Counted from the stretch's first letter, positions 35,622 through 45,375 are shown. The stretch is DNA of 62,713 nucleotides from Acidobacteriota bacterium (GCA_013289875.1 JABCZC010000027.1:1-62713), one strand, 5' to 3'. Numbers and translations are program-made. The notes: generated by a model from the sequence alone, not told the origin.

Positions 35622-36545
35622 CTACTTGTACTGTCCGTTGCCGTGAAGATTAAACTCGGTGACGACTCCAAACGGTACGGGTTCGTTGTTACGGGTTGCT
35701 GGCGCAAAACGATACTGACTCACCTCTACAATTGCCTCCGAATCTCGGTCGGAACCGGCTGACTTCGCAATGCGAATGCTATTGGGGAATCCGTTTGTCT
35801 CAACTACGACATGCACGAGACAGATGGCGCCGGATTCATGCGGTAGTGGGTCGACCGAAGGAACGGCATGAATCAAGCGTGGAGGAATTACTCCGTCTCG
35901 CTCCTTTTGATTCACTTGTAGTACTCCGTCCGTACGTTTCAGTTCCACTTTGTTGTTGCCCCGTCCACTTGCAGATAGGGGTTGCCCGCCAGGTGGCAAC
36001 GCGGAGACGGTCTTTGCGTGTAATTCGGAAGGCGTCGCAGGAGCCAGCACGGGAAAGCTCGTCAGCAGTGCTTGCTGTTGCTCGGGGGTCTTATCCGCCA
36101 GAATCTCTTTCAGATCTGTGGCGAAGATTCTGTTCAGGAGGGCCTGGAGATTCTCGACTCGGTCTGGAGCACCAACGACTCGGATGTGAACCTCTGCCGG
36201 GAGCGATACGAATCGAGGTGTTTGTCCCTGTACATCCGGACGATCGTAAATGAAAATCCCACGGTGACCGCTGAATTCAAGGTTTGTGCCTTTGAGGTGA
36301 GACTTCTCGACCTTGAATGTGCTGAGGAAAAAAGGGCCGGGTGTTGCGGTGCCGATTGGGTTACCCTGTGAATCAAACTTCAAGTCGCTCTCTAAGTACA
36401 TTCCTCGAATGAAAACGACTCTCCCTTTAAGATTTTCAGCAACGTCCTCTGGGGAATTTGATTGGGCCATACCGAACAGCGGAAGGCAGAAAGACAGGCA
36501 GACAAAGGCACCGAAGAGCCTTGGAGATCTTGTTAGCTGGATCAT
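35622..36545 (-). CDS. Secreted protein with TonB C-terminal-like domain
   Basis: The 307-residue protein has a signal peptide or N-terminal anchor (LFGAFVCLSFCLPLFGMAQS). A unique central region follows, and then a C-terminal TonB-type domain (about 215-303): PRLIHAVPSVDPLPHESGAI, then VHVVVETNGFPNSIRIAKSA, EAIVEVSQYRFAPATRNNEP. There is no Pro-rich periplasm-spanning linker, so it may not be a classical energizer; many acidobacterial proteins of this layout are uncharacterised. The ATG at 36545 was chosen because it leads straight into the signal sequence. It is divergent from the ABC genes. Confidence 0.8.
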   Translation of the reverse strand: MIQLTRSPRLFGAFVCLSFCLPLFGMAQSNSPEDVAENLKGRVVFIRGMYLESDLKFDSQGNPIGTATPGPFFLSTFKVEKSHLKGTNLEFSGHRGIFIYDRPDVQGQTPRFVSLPAEVHIRVVGAPDRVENLQALLNRIFATDLKEILADKTPEQQQALLTSFPVLAPATPSELHAKTVSALPPGGQPLSASGRGNNKVELKRTDGVLQVNQKERDGVIPPRLIHAVPSVDPLPHESGAICLVHVVVETNGFPNSIRIAKSAGSDRDSEAIVEVSQYRFAPATRNNEPVPFGVVTEFNLHGNGQYK

Positions 36546-36629
36546 TCTGGCTAGATTCTCATAAAAGTAGGTTTTGACAAAGTATCCGGTATGTTCTCTT
36601 TGGCTCGCTTTCCCGATATGCTGCGAGCA

Positions 36630-37421
36630 ATGGATACACCAGCAATTTCCACGCGTGGGTTGACGCGGCGCTTCGGCGATTTCACGGCTGTGGATGACAT
36701 CACCTTCAGCGTGGCTGCGGGACAGTTCTTCGGATTTCTCGGGCCGAATGGGGCAGGGAAGTCGACGACCATCAAGATGATGACCGGCCTGCTGGAGCCA
36801 ACTTCCGGGCAGATGGAGATTCTTGGGCAAAAGTTTACGGCGGAGTCGCTGGAACTGAAGCGGCAGATGGGCGTGGTGCCGGAGGGCATGGCTCTGCTGG
36901 GCCGACTAACCGCGTCGGAGTATCTGCGCTTTGTGGGCCGGATGTATGGGCTGGATCGCGAGACGACGAATCGCCGGACGCAAGAGCTGCTTGACTTCAT
37001 GCAACTCGCCAATGAACCGAAGAAGCTGGTGACCGATTTCTCGCACGGCATGCAGAAGAAGCTGGCCCTGGCGGCGGCGGTGATTCACGGGCCAAAGGTG
37101 CTGTTTCTCGATGAGCCGTTCGAGGGCGTCGATGCGATTGCGGCGGGCACGCTGAAGACGATGCTCCAGGGGATGATTCATCGCGGGGCAACGATTTTTC
37201 TCACCTCTCATGTGCTGGAGATTGTGGAGCGGCTGTGCAGTCATGTGGCCATCATCCATAGAGGACGGCTGGTGGCGAACGGATCACTGGAAGAGCTGCG
37301 TGCGGGGGTTGCCATTTCACTTGGCGAATCGTCGGATCAAAAGCTCACTCTGGAAGAGATATTCCTCAACGTCGTCGGCGCAGGAGCTGGCGAACCTGCT
37401 CAGGAGCTGTCGTGGTTGTAA
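36630..37421 (+). CDS. ABC transporter ATP-binding protein
   Basis: The 263-residue ATPase drives an ABC-2 type exporter. Walker A is GPNGAGKST near residue 39, the signature is FSHGMQKKLALAAA, Walker B is VLFLDEPFEGVD and the switch His is in LTSHVLE. The start MDTPAISTRGLTRRF aligns with the family; an ATG at 36618 is a near alternative. The permease starts 16 bases after its stop. Confidence 0.93.
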   Translation: MDTPAISTRGLTRRFGDFTAVDDITFSVAAGQFFGFLGPNGAGKSTTIKMMTGLLEPTSGQMEILGQKFTAESLELKRQMGVVPEGMALLGRLTASEYLRFVGRMYGLDRETTNRRTQELLDFMQLANEPKKLVTDFSHGMQKKLALAAAVIHGPKVLFLDEPFEGVDAIAAGTLKTMLQGMIHRGATIFLTSHVLEIVERLCSHVAIIHRGRLVANGSLEELRAGVAISLGESSDQKLTLEEIFLNVVGAGAGEPAQELSWL

Positions 37422-37437
37422 CTGCGGGGCTCTCGTA

Positions 37438-39063
37438 ATGTCGGCGTCATCGCGAGCGCAATACGCAGCGCTGGCGGAGATGCGCTGGCGGATGCTGCTG
37501 AATTCGCTGCGGACTCGCCGCGGCAACTTCGAGCTGGCAGCACGCATTCTCGGGGGTGGGTTTTTCTCCCTGCTGGGGCTGTCCATGGGTGTGGGGCTGG
37601 GTTTTGGAGCTTTTGAGTTCGCCTCGGACGGGAAGCTGGAATTCCTGCCTTTCCTGATCTGGCCTGTGTTGTTTCTGTGGCAGCTGGCGCCGGTGATGAT
37701 GGTTTCGTTTCAAGAGCATGTGGATCTGAGCGTGCTGCTGCGCTTTCCGGTGAGCTTCGGATCGTACCTGCTTCAGTATCTTGTCTACGGTCTCTTCGAC
37801 ATCTCGTCGATCCTGGGCGGCATTTGCCTGGCGGGCATCTGGACTGGATTGGTATGTGCGCGGCCGCACCTGCTGGTCTGGGTCACGCTCGCGCTGGTTG
37901 GGTTTGCCGCCTTCAATCTTCTGCTGACAAGGATGATTTTTGCGTGGCTCGACCGCTGGCTAGCGCAGCGGCGTACACGGGAGATCCTGGGGATGGTCTT
38001 TCTGTTCCTGCTCCTCGGGGCTCAATTGCTGAACCCGGCGTACTATCAGCATTCCGGGCATCGATCACGAATGACACGGTCTGCGACGCTCCATGCCCTG
38101 CATACCGCCGATCGTGTGCAGAGCGTTCTGCCGCCCGGTCTCGCTGCGGGCGCGATTCACGAGGCTGCGGACGGTCACGAGATCGTGGCGCTGGCATCGC
38201 TGGGCGGCCTCGCGTTGTACGCGCTGGCTGCGGGGTCTCTGCTCGGGATCCGGCTGGGGGCGGAATATCGCGGAGAGAGCCTGGGCGAAGCGCCACGGCG
38301 CGTTGCGACGGTCGAGGGAACTCGCGGAAAGACTTTCGACTTTGCGGGTCCGATTGGCGCTGTGGTTGAGAAGGAGCTGCGGTATCTCTCGCGCAGCGGT
38401 GTCATGCTCTACAGCCTGGTGGCTCCGCTGATCATGCTGTTTGTGCTTGGCCGCAACGGCAGCGGCGCGGGTTTCGCGGCCCATTACGGATTGCCGCTCG
38501 GTGTGGCTTACGGATTTCTCGGGCTCATGCGGCTGGTTTACAACAGCCTTGGCGGGGAGGGCGCGGGAATCCAGTTATATTTTCTGTCGCCGACCCGGTT
38601 TCAAACGGTGATGCTTGCGAAGAACCTGGTTCACCTAGCGTTGTTTTCGGTTGAATTGGTGGTCGTCTGCTCGATTATAGTTTTCCGTTTTGGAATCCCT
38701 GGCACGGAGATACTGGCAGCTACCGCCTGCTGGCTCCTGTTCGCGCTGCCCGTGCAGTTGGCGGCAGGGAATGTGCTCTCTATTACTATGGCCTACCGGA
38801 TGACGCTAACGCGCATGAGCCGCGAGCAGGGATCGGCGGGGAACGGACTGCTGAGCCTGCTGATCCAGCTGCTGGTGTTCGGAGTGGGGGTTGCGGTCTA
38901 CCTTTCGTTGGCGCTCAAGGGACATGCACGGCTGGCGGCGCCTGTATTTCTGGTGCTGGCCGCCGGTGGAGTGATCGCGTGGCTTCGGGTGCTATCGAAC
39001 GCTGATCGCATGGCGGCGGGGCGCAAAGAGGCCCTGATCCAAAGTCTGGCGCGGGCCGCGTGA
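37438..39063 (+). CDS. ABC-2 type permease
   Basis: The 541-residue integral membrane protein has about ten helices, for example FFSLLGLSMGVGLGFGAFEF, FLIWPVLFLWQLAPVMMVSF, ILGMVFLFLLLGAQLL and LLIQLLVFGVGVAVYLSL. Its N terminus MSASSRAQYAALAEMRWRML is cytoplasmic and basic. Together with the upstream ATPase it forms an exporter of unknown substrate. The ATG at 37438 fits the 16-base gap; a longer in-frame extension overlaps the ATPase gene and is not membrane-like. Confidence 0.9.
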   Translation: MSASSRAQYAALAEMRWRMLLNSLRTRRGNFELAARILGGGFFSLLGLSMGVGLGFGAFEFASDGKLEFLPFLIWPVLFLWQLAPVMMVSFQEHVDLSVLLRFPVSFGSYLLQYLVYGLFDISSILGGICLAGIWTGLVCARPHLLVWVTLALVGFAAFNLLLTRMIFAWLDRWLAQRRTREILGMVFLFLLLGAQLLNPAYYQHSGHRSRMTRSATLHALHTADRVQSVLPPGLAAGAIHEAADGHEIVALASLGGLALYALAAGSLLGIRLGAEYRGESLGEAPRRVATVEGTRGKTFDFAGPIGAVVEKELRYLSRSGVMLYSLVAPLIMLFVLGRNGSGAGFAAHYGLPLGVAYGFLGLMRLVYNSLGGEGAGIQLYFLSPTRFQTVMLAKNLVHLALFSVELVVVCSIIVFRFGIPGTEILAATACWLLFALPVQLAAGNVLSITMAYRMTLTRMSREQGSAGNGLLSLLIQLLVFGVGVAVYLSLALKGHARLAAPVFLVLAAGGVIAWLRVLSNADRMAAGRKEALIQSLARAA

Positions 39064-39209
39064 TGGCCGGCGGTAACCAAAGACACAGGTACTAAATGGT
39101 CAGGGAAGGAACGACGAAAGAGGCAGAGCCACTTTGGGGAGTAAATGACAGAATTGGTAATGATTGAACACGCGGCGGGAAGAAGGAATCCCCCACAGGA
39201 GAATTTCGA

Positions 39210-40067
39210 ATGACTCTTCGCACTGTTACTTCTCTTCTTCTTGGTTTCTCTCTTGCGGCGGCCGGCCCGCTCACCGCTCAGGCGCAGCAGGCCGCGCCCG
39301 CCAGCCCAGAGGCAGCCGCTGCAGGTGCGCAGCCGGTCAACCCACTGCCAAATCCAGCCGCAGCCGTGCCCGCGAATCAGACCACCTTCGTGGTTGCCGC
39401 GGGAACGAAGATTCCTCTGGAATTGCGCACTGCCATCAGCACGAAGACGGCGAAGCCGGGAGATGCTGTTTATCTGAGCACCACTTTTCCCGTCATCGTT
39501 GGCGGCAGAGTAGTGATTCCCGCAGGTGTTTTTGTCCAGGGCTATGTAGACGGCCTGCAGCGCGGAGGCAAAGTCAAGGGGCGCGCGCAGCTGATGATGC
39601 ATTTTGTCTCGATGGCCTTTCCGAACGGTGTGGTGATTTCGTTGCCGGGCGCGGTAGATAAGGTTCCGGGAACGAACGGGGCCGAGGTGAAGGATAAGGA
39701 AGGCCTGATTGAGCAGTCGAGCAACAAAGCCGGGGATGCAAAGACCATTGCGGGAACGACAATCACGGGCGCGGGTTTGGGCGGCCTTGGTGGCTATGCA
39801 AGCGGCAGCCCCGGGCTGGGCACCGGCATCGGTGCAGGAGCAGGAGCCGCAGCGGGCATACTGATTACTATGTTCAAGCATGGCGATGACATCGTTTTCG
39901 CTGAGGGTTCATCGGTGGTAATGGTGATGCAGCGCCCGCTCGAAGTACAGGAACAGCAGCTTGCGGGCATGCGGAATCTGACTGGCTATGACGGTCCAGA
40001 AATGACTCCGGTAAATGCGGAACAACTGCCGCTGCCAAAGCCCAAGCCGCAGCCGCAGACAAACTAG
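39210..40067 (+). CDS. Secreted protein with TrbI/VirB10-like beta-fold
   Basis: The 285-residue protein has a signal peptide (LLLGFSLAAAGPLTAQA, cleavage near AQA). A Pro/Ala-rich stretch follows, and then a domain with VVAAGTKIPLELRTAISTKT, GDAVYLSTTFPVIVGGRVVI and QGYVDGLQRGGKVKGRAQLM, a pattern shared with the barrel-forming part of VirB10/TrbI. Residues about 190-215 are a Gly-rich segment that could insert into a membrane. No other secretion genes are nearby. The ATG at 39210 has AGGAG ten bases upstream. A strong terminator follows. Confidence 0.78.
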   Translation: MTLRTVTSLLLGFSLAAAGPLTAQAQQAAPASPEAAAAGAQPVNPLPNPAAAVPANQTTFVVAAGTKIPLELRTAISTKTAKPGDAVYLSTTFPVIVGGRVVIPAGVFVQGYVDGLQRGGKVKGRAQLMMHFVSMAFPNGVVISLPGAVDKVPGTNGAEVKDKEGLIEQSSNKAGDAKTIAGTTITGAGLGGLGGYASGSPGLGTGIGAGAGAAAGILITMFKHGDDIVFAEGSSVVMVMQRPLEVQEQQLAGMRNLTGYDGPEMTPVNAEQLPLPKPKPQPQTN

Positions 40068-40136
40068 TTTGCCCCTTGGTTACTCGTTGAGCCGGTGGAG
40101 GGCGGAGTTTTCCGCTCTCCCCGGTTTTCATCGTGG

Positions 40137-40160
40137 ATGCCCGCTTCGGCGGGCATTTTC
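40137..40160 (+). terminator. Intrinsic terminator with UUCG loop
   Basis: The arms ATGCCCGC (40137-40144) and GCGGGCAT (40149-40156) enclose TTCG, and TTTT follows. It lies 70 bases after the secreted protein gene. Confidence 0.9.
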
Positions 40161-40268
40161 CATTTTGAGGCAAATGGAAAGAAGAGCATTGACACACCTT
40201 TAACCTGTCCCTATGCTGGCCGCTTGCAGGTTGGAGCGCTCCCGGCACGCACGTGAGCAGGAGGCACT

Positions 40269-41366
40269 ATGTTTGGATCGGTCATTCTCGACGTTGCGAT
40301 CGGCATGTCTTACATCTATCTGCTGCTCAGCCTGGTCGCATCGGTGATCAACGAGGCGCTGGCCAGCCTGGTCCAGTCGCGCGCCGCGAATCTGCAACGT
40401 GGGCTGCGCAGTCTGCTCTCGGGCGACTCGATCGAGTCGGGAGCGCTCACGCTTGTGGACAACATCTATAACCACGGCCTCGTGCGCGGACTCTATCAGG
40501 ATCCGGCAAAGGATTACGGGGGACCAGTGCTTAGCCTGTGGAGCGGCTTCCGGTTGAGACTCCAGCAGTGGGTCGGCATCGCTCCACCCAAGCCCATCGC
40601 CGGAGTCACTGACCCTCTTCTGCTGCCGTCCTACATTCCCGCACGAACATTCGCGCTGGCGATGATTGACATTTTGAACCAGGACAAGTTCAACGGCAAG
40701 ACTCCAATCGAGAATATTGAGAATTTCTTATCGAGCCACCATCAGCAGTTCGAAAAGAACAAAGCTGTCGAGGCTCTTTTGACGCTTCTGATCGATGCCA
40801 AGAACGATGCGAAGGCAGACTATCTGAGGTTGCAGCAGCTTCAGACGAATCTCGAGAACTGGTACAACGACGCGATGGACCGCGTGTCCGGCTGGTACAA
40901 GCGCTATACGCAAAACGTGCTGATGATCATAGGCCTGGGGCTGGCGATTGCATTCAATGTGAGCTCCGTCCGCATTGCGCACACGCTGTGGATAGACCGT
41001 GATGCGCGCCAGGGAATGGTGGATGCGGCGAATGACTATCTGAAGGCCAATCCGACGCTGCCAACCGGGACGGGAAGTCTCGCCGACCAGATGAAGACGT
41101 CGGTGCAAGCAGTGAATCAGGTCAGCGCGGAGCTCCTTCTGCCTCTGGGCTGGCGGTTTTCGCCGTCGCAATACGTGGACTGGTGGAAGCAATATCCGGT
41201 TGCGATGAGCGGCGACGCGTTGGTGGTGCTGATCGGATGGCTGATCACGGCCGGCGCTCTGTCGCTGGGAGCCTCGTTCTGGTTCGACACGCTGAACAAG
41301 ATCATGGTGATCCGCAACACGGTCAAGCCAGAGGAGAAGAGCCAGACTGAGGGATCCAAGGATTAA
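40269..41366 (+). CDS. Membrane protein of unknown function
   Basis: The 365-residue protein has an N-terminal helix (about residues 6-28, LDVAIGMSYIYLLLSLVASV). A helical cytoplasmic or periplasmic region follows (about 45-215), and then two more helices (about 217-237, VLMIIGLGLAIAFN, and 320-340, LVVLIGWLITAGALSL). AMIDILNQDKFNGKTPIENI is its most conserved-looking segment. No family is recognised with certainty. GGAGG lies seven bases before the ATG. It is followed 29 bases later by the dienelactone hydrolase gene. Confidence 0.8.
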   Translation: MFGSVILDVAIGMSYIYLLLSLVASVINEALASLVQSRAANLQRGLRSLLSGDSIESGALTLVDNIYNHGLVRGLYQDPAKDYGGPVLSLWSGFRLRLQQWVGIAPPKPIAGVTDPLLLPSYIPARTFALAMIDILNQDKFNGKTPIENIENFLSSHHQQFEKNKAVEALLTLLIDAKNDAKADYLRLQQLQTNLENWYNDAMDRVSGWYKRYTQNVLMIIGLGLAIAFNVSSVRIAHTLWIDRDARQGMVDAANDYLKANPTLPTGTGSLADQMKTSVQAVNQVSAELLLPLGWRFSPSQYVDWWKQYPVAMSGDALVVLIGWLITAGALSLGASFWFDTLNKIMVIRNTVKPEEKSQTEGSKD

Positions 41367-41395
41367 GACTTTCGCCGGGAGTGTACCCTGTCCGT

Positions 41396-42196
41396 ATGAA
41401 AAAGATTGCACTCGCAGTGCTCGCTATCCTCTCTTGTACGTTTTCCGCCCATGCGCAGGATTGGGCCAAGGCACGGCTCGAGAAATCTCCCCGCCACCAG
41501 GAATGGGTCGATATCAAGTACGGCAACCGCACGGTGCATGCGTTTGTCGTCTATCCCGAGGTGAAATCGAAGGCTCCGGCTGTGCTGGTGATCCACGAAA
41601 TCTTCGGCCTTACGGATTGGGCGCGCGAGGTGACCGACGAAGTCGCCGCGGCTGGGTATGTTGCGATTGCGCCTGATCTGCTTTCCGGCTTCGGTCCCCA
41701 AGGCGGCGGATCGAGCGAGTTTTCCGGCGACGACGACAGGGTGAAGGCGGTGTCGGCGCTGAATGCGGATGTGATCACCGCGGATTTGAATGCCACGGCG
41801 GATTACGTTAAGAAGCTTCCCGCGGTAAACGGCAAGCTCGCAGTGACGGGATTCTGCTGGGGCGGCGGACAGTCCTTCCGGTTCGCGACAAACCGGCATG
41901 ACCTGAGCGCGGCCTTCGTGTTTTACGGGGGTCCCCCGAAGGACGTGAGCGCGATTACGGCTCCGGTATATGGCTTTTACGCGGGGAACGACGCGCGGAT
42001 CGATGCGACGATTCCGGACACCATCGAGGCGATGAAGAAGGCTGGCAAGAAGTACGATCCGGTGACGTATGACGGAGCCGGGCATGGCTTTATGCGGGCG
42101 GGCGAGGATCCCACGAAGACGACGGGGAATGATGCGAACATCAAAGCGCGCGAGGATGCCTGGGTGCGCTGGAAGGCGCTCCTGAAGGGGATGTGA
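41396..42196 (+). CDS. Exported dienelactone hydrolase family protein
   Basis: The 266-residue alpha/beta hydrolase has a signal peptide (MKKIALAVLAILSCTFSAHA, cleavage after AHA). The catalytic triad of dienelactone hydrolases is seen as Cys in GFCWGGG, Asp in GNDARID and His in GAGHGF. VIHEIFGLTDWAREV is the characteristic early motif. The natural substrate is unknown; exported members are common in this phylum. The ATG at 41396 begins the signal peptide; a GTG at 41381 is in frame. Confidence 0.92.
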   Translation: MKKIALAVLAILSCTFSAHAQDWAKARLEKSPRHQEWVDIKYGNRTVHAFVVYPEVKSKAPAVLVIHEIFGLTDWAREVTDEVAAAGYVAIAPDLLSGFGPQGGGSSEFSGDDDRVKAVSALNADVITADLNATADYVKKLPAVNGKLAVTGFCWGGGQSFRFATNRHDLSAAFVFYGGPPKDVSAITAPVYGFYAGNDARIDATIPDTIEAMKKAGKKYDPVTYDGAGHGFMRAGEDPTKTTGNDANIKAREDAWVRWKALLKGM

Positions 42197-42239
42197 GGCG
42201 GCGCGTGCCCGGTATTCCACCGCTGCGAGGGGGACTGAT

Positions 42240-42854
42240 TTGAAGCTTCGGCGGTCTTTACTCAATCTGGTCTGCCCGTTTTTTCTCGCTTGTTGCGTCG
42301 TGGCCGGGGCGCAGGAGACGATCGTCGCCATCCGGCACGCGGAGAAGCCGGCGTCGAGCCTCGGGCAACTAACCTGCAAAGGTTTGAACCGGGCGCTGGC
42401 TCTGCCGAAGGTTCTGATTCCGCGGTATGGCAAGCCTGACCGGATTTACGCGCCCGATCCGGGCACCCGGATTGGCCAGCAGGGCAATATGAAGTACTCG
42501 TATGTGCGCCCCCTGATGACCATTGAGCCGACGGCGATCCAGCTAGAGATGCCGGTGAATGCTCTGATCGGCTTCAAGAATGTCGGCAAACTGCAGAGAC
42601 AGCTTACCGCTCCGGAAAACGCGAATTCGGTGATTTATATTGCCTGGGAGCACGCGTGGCTGAACGAATTCGCGAAACGGATGCTCACGAGCTATGGGAA
42701 GGATCCGTCCGCGGTTCCGGATTGGCCGAACGAGGAATACGACCGAATTTATGTCTTCCACATCAAGGATGTGAACGGAAAGAAAGAGCTGACTTTTACC
42801 ATCGATCATGAGGGATTGAACGATTCTCTGAGCGATAAGTGTCCGGGGCAGTAA
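42240..42854 (+). CDS. Exported histidine phosphatase family protein
   Basis: The 204-residue protein starts with TTG, supported by GAGGGGGA just upstream. It has a signal peptide (LLNLVCPFFLACCVVAGAQ) and the catalytic RHAEKP motif of the histidine phosphatase (phosphoglycerate-mutase-like) superfamily near residue 32. IYIAWEHAWLNEFAKRML supplies the second His-containing motif. The substrate is unknown. It lies 43 bases after the dienelactone hydrolase gene on the same strand. Confidence 0.85.
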   Translation: MKLRRSLLNLVCPFFLACCVVAGAQETIVAIRHAEKPASSLGQLTCKGLNRALALPKVLIPRYGKPDRIYAPDPGTRIGQQGNMKYSYVRPLMTIEPTAIQLEMPVNALIGFKNVGKLQRQLTAPENANSVIYIAWEHAWLNEFAKRMLTSYGKDPSAVPDWPNEEYDRIYVFHIKDVNGKKELTFTIDHEGLNDSLSDKCPGQ

Positions 42855-42922
42855 GGCAGGTGATCTGAGACCGGAATGAGCGCAGGTCCTGCTGCTTAAA
42901 GATCGTGTGAAAACCCGACCAG

Positions 42923-44470
42923 CTATTTGGTAGTTGGCGCGGCATTCGCGGGTTGAAGCGCTTTCAATCTCTCTGCAGCGTCCTTGTTATCAGGATTGAT
43001 TTCCAGCGCTTTTTTATAGTTGCTGATGGCGAGATCCTTCTGTCCGCTCTTCTCGTATGCCTCACCCAGGCTCACGTGGATATGCGATGAATCCGGGTGA
43101 AGCTCGATGTTCAACTTGAATATCTCAATCGCTTCAGGCAGATGACTCTGCTGCATCAATGCATAACCCCAACTGTTGAGGGCATCATTGTCTATCTTCA
43201 TGTCCGGGTCCTGCTTCTTTGCCTCCGCGTAGACCTCGGTCGCATGACTGAAGCCGCGCTTGTTCAGCTCTGCAGCCAGGCCTTCAATGGTGGGGGGAAA
43301 GCCTTTCGCCTGGCGAAAATCGACTGTAAGCAGGTGTGGTGGGACGCCGTCTTTTGCTGGAGAATTCTTTAAAAATGCCATCGAGCCGGCACCATGCTTC
43401 AGATACGCATTGAGGAAGTGCAGGAAGTACTGAGCCATCCAGGAATAGCTTGCAGAAGTTTCCTGTGGCGAAAACTCATTGGCCGACTGGCCCTTCCAGT
43501 ATTGTGGAGAGCGCTGAAACAGCGAGGAGAAATCTCCGTGGCGCAACTCGCGCATGTGCACGATGTATACATCGCTGTGCTTCATCTGGTTCAAAACGTT
43601 TCCCGATATATCGAGCTTGTATTGGTCGATATCTTCCAGGCTGATATCACCTTGGGTGAAGAAGAGCAGTGGCAGGCTCATGTTTTGCGGATAGACAAAC
43701 TTCGATTCTGCAATTAGTTTTGGGTAGTAACGGGCGGAACCGTCGAGTGCGACCAGGGCGGTAATGCGGCTGTCCTGGGCAGCCGCGAAAAAGTTCGATA
43801 TGCCGCCCCAGCTGAAACCCGCCACAGCTATTTGCGAAGGATCGACGTCGGGAAGTGTCTGGGCAAAGCCTATGAGGAAGGAAATGTCGCGGGCTTGTGC
43901 GTTGATGCCTTCCAGATCCTGGGTCATGGCCCGGGTGTGTGCTCCCATATCCGGGCTGGCGATAACGACGTATCCATGGCTGGCTAAATATTCGCACAGG
44001 TCGGCATTTTCGAAGGCCGGGGCGCTGAAACTCGGGGCATAAATTACCGCTGGAAACTTGCCGCTTTCCGGTTTCGCACCCTTCACGGCCCACATGACAG
44101 GCGCAGGACTGGCATCGTGATCCTTCTCCGCATCGTGGACGATTTGCTGTGCCTGCGCGGTCGTCGGAGAAAAATTCTCCTCAGTAGCAAACAGCGCAAG
44201 GTAGTCACCATAGGTAACATGCGCAGTCGCACTGTTCTGCGCCGGATACCAGATTAGCGTCTCAATAGGACGCGCAGGCTCGCCGTGAAGTGGCTGTCCG
44301 GCTGGATCAGTTTTGTAGAGGTAGGTACGGGAGTAGTCGTACTGCAGCACCACGCGAAAACCGACGGGGTGTGCTCCGGGCTTGTTTAGAAAGGTAAAAT
44401 CTGGCGATTCAAGAGCTGACGCTGAGGCGCTTGCCAGCAGACAGAACGTGAGACACAGAGGTTTCAGCAC
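42923..44470 (-). CDS. Exported alpha/beta hydrolase with C-terminal TPR repeats
   Basis: The 515-residue protein has a signal peptide (LCLTFCLLASASASA). An alpha/beta hydrolase domain (about 30-370) has the nucleophile motif GFSWGG and an oxyanion-side VIYAPSFSAPAF, with a His candidate in ELRHGDF. Residues about 420-505 form three TPR units (ALNSWGYALMQQSHLPEAIE, SHIHVSLGEAYEKSGQKDLA). TPRs mediate protein contacts, so the enzyme may work in a complex. It is convergent with the histidine phosphatase gene and has no operon partner. The nearest upstream feature is the rplM promoter region. Confidence 0.87.
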   Translation of the reverse strand: MLKPLCLTFCLLASASASALESPDFTFLNKPGAHPVGFRVVLQYDYSRTYLYKTDPAGQPLHGEPARPIETLIWYPAQNSATAHVTYGDYLALFATEENFSPTTAQAQQIVHDAEKDHDASPAPVMWAVKGAKPESGKFPAVIYAPSFSAPAFENADLCEYLASHGYVVIASPDMGAHTRAMTQDLEGINAQARDISFLIGFAQTLPDVDPSQIAVAGFSWGGISNFFAAAQDSRITALVALDGSARYYPKLIAESKFVYPQNMSLPLLFFTQGDISLEDIDQYKLDISGNVLNQMKHSDVYIVHMRELRHGDFSSLFQRSPQYWKGQSANEFSPQETSASYSWMAQYFLHFLNAYLKHGAGSMAFLKNSPAKDGVPPHLLTVDFRQAKGFPPTIEGLAAELNKRGFSHATEVYAEAKKQDPDMKIDNDALNSWGYALMQQSHLPEAIEIFKLNIELHPDSSHIHVSLGEAYEKSGQKDLAISNYKKALEINPDNKDAAERLKALQPANAAPTTK

Positions 44471-44674
44471 AGGGAGCTCTCAAAAAGGGAAATGGTAATT
44501 CCGGGTCCGTCAAGCCGGATGAACCATCATAATCATCAAGATCTTACAAAGCAGCGGAAAGGATGGTTCCATGAAGCTGAGGGCCTGCCGGCACCCAAAC
44601 GCGGACATGTTATTCGTTGTATCTGCAGCGCAGAGGATGCCGAAGTCGGACCGGCCCCAAAAGGTGCTGAATTA

Positions 44675-44703
44675 TTGACTCCAGCCCCAAATTCACGTAA
44701 TCT
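44675..44703 (+). promoter_or_regulatory. Sigma-70-type promoter of rplM-rpsI
   Basis: TTGACT (44675-44680) and TAATCT (44698-44703) are separated by exactly 17 bases, an excellent housekeeping promoter. Transcription would start near 44710 and leave an untranslated leader of about 205 bases before rplM. Confidence 0.75.
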
Positions 44704-44914
44704 AAACTGGTTGCGCAGTCTGCGTCTGCCCGTCTGTCTGACTGGGTTGTGAACGCGGAAAACCCACAGGTTTGGAAGCCTGCGCCAGCCTCACGCGAAC
44801 AGCATTCTGTAAGCTGCGGGGAATTTTAGGTCCGCGGCTGCTATTTGCGCGTGGGCAAGTTATGTTTGGGCGAGCGTGAGTCTCGCCAGCAGGGCTGAGG
44901 AGAAGGAAAGAGCG
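44704..44914 (+). promoter_or_regulatory. Long leader of the rplM-rpsI transcript
   Basis: The leader is about 205 bases if the promoter above is used. In other bacteria L13-S9 leaders can bind L13 for feedback control, but I could not fold a known motif here by eye. No open frame of interest is present. Confidence 0.4.
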
Positions 44915-45349
44915 ATGTCGACATATATTCCGAGCGCGCACGAGATTGACCGCAAGTGGTTCCTGGTAGACGCCAGTGGTAAGACACTGGGCCGCCTGGC
45001 CACCGAAGTCGCAAGCGTGCTGGCCGGCAAGAGGAATCCGAAGTACGTGCCCTTTATGGATATGGGCGATCACGTTGTGGTCGTGAATGCCGAAAAGGTG
45101 CGTCTGACCGGGCTGAAGAGCCAGCAGAAGCTGTATCGCCGTTACACCGGGTTTCCGGGCGGGTTGCGCGAGGAGTCGTTTGTGCGGCTGCTCGAGCGCA
45201 AGCCGGAAAAGATTGTCGAGGAAGCCGTCAAGGGCATGCTTCCCAAAACCAAACTGGGCCGCAAGATGGTGTCGAAGCTGCAGGTATACCGCGGCGACAA
45301 GCATCCTCATCAGGCGCAGAATCCGCAGCCGTTAGAGATCAACGCGTAA
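44915..45349 (+). CDS. rplM: Ribosomal protein uL13
   Basis: The 144-residue protein is a normal bacterial L13 of the large subunit, with [20 protein letters not shown] near the start, [16 protein letters not shown], and [20 protein letters not shown] followed by [13 protein letters not shown]. The ATG at 44915 has GAGAAGGA upstream; an in-frame GTG at 44876 would add a non-conserved extension. rpsI follows 26 bases later in the conserved rplM-rpsI pair. Confidence 0.97.
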   Translation: MSTYIPSAHEIDRKWFLVDASGKTLGRLATEVASVLAGKRNPKYVPFMDMGDHVVVVNAEKVRLTGLKSQQKLYRRYTGFPGGLREESFVRLLERKPEKIVEEAVKGMLPKTKLGRKMVSKLQVYRGDKHPHQAQNPQPLEINA

Positions 45350-45375
45350 AGCGAGAAGAGAGACCAGGACAGAGA

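Noticed and set aside
41363..42433. 356-codon minus-strand frame opposite the dienelactone hydrolase gene
   Set aside because: The plus strand has a signal peptide and the complete Cys-Asp-His triad. The minus frame is Arg/His-rich filler.
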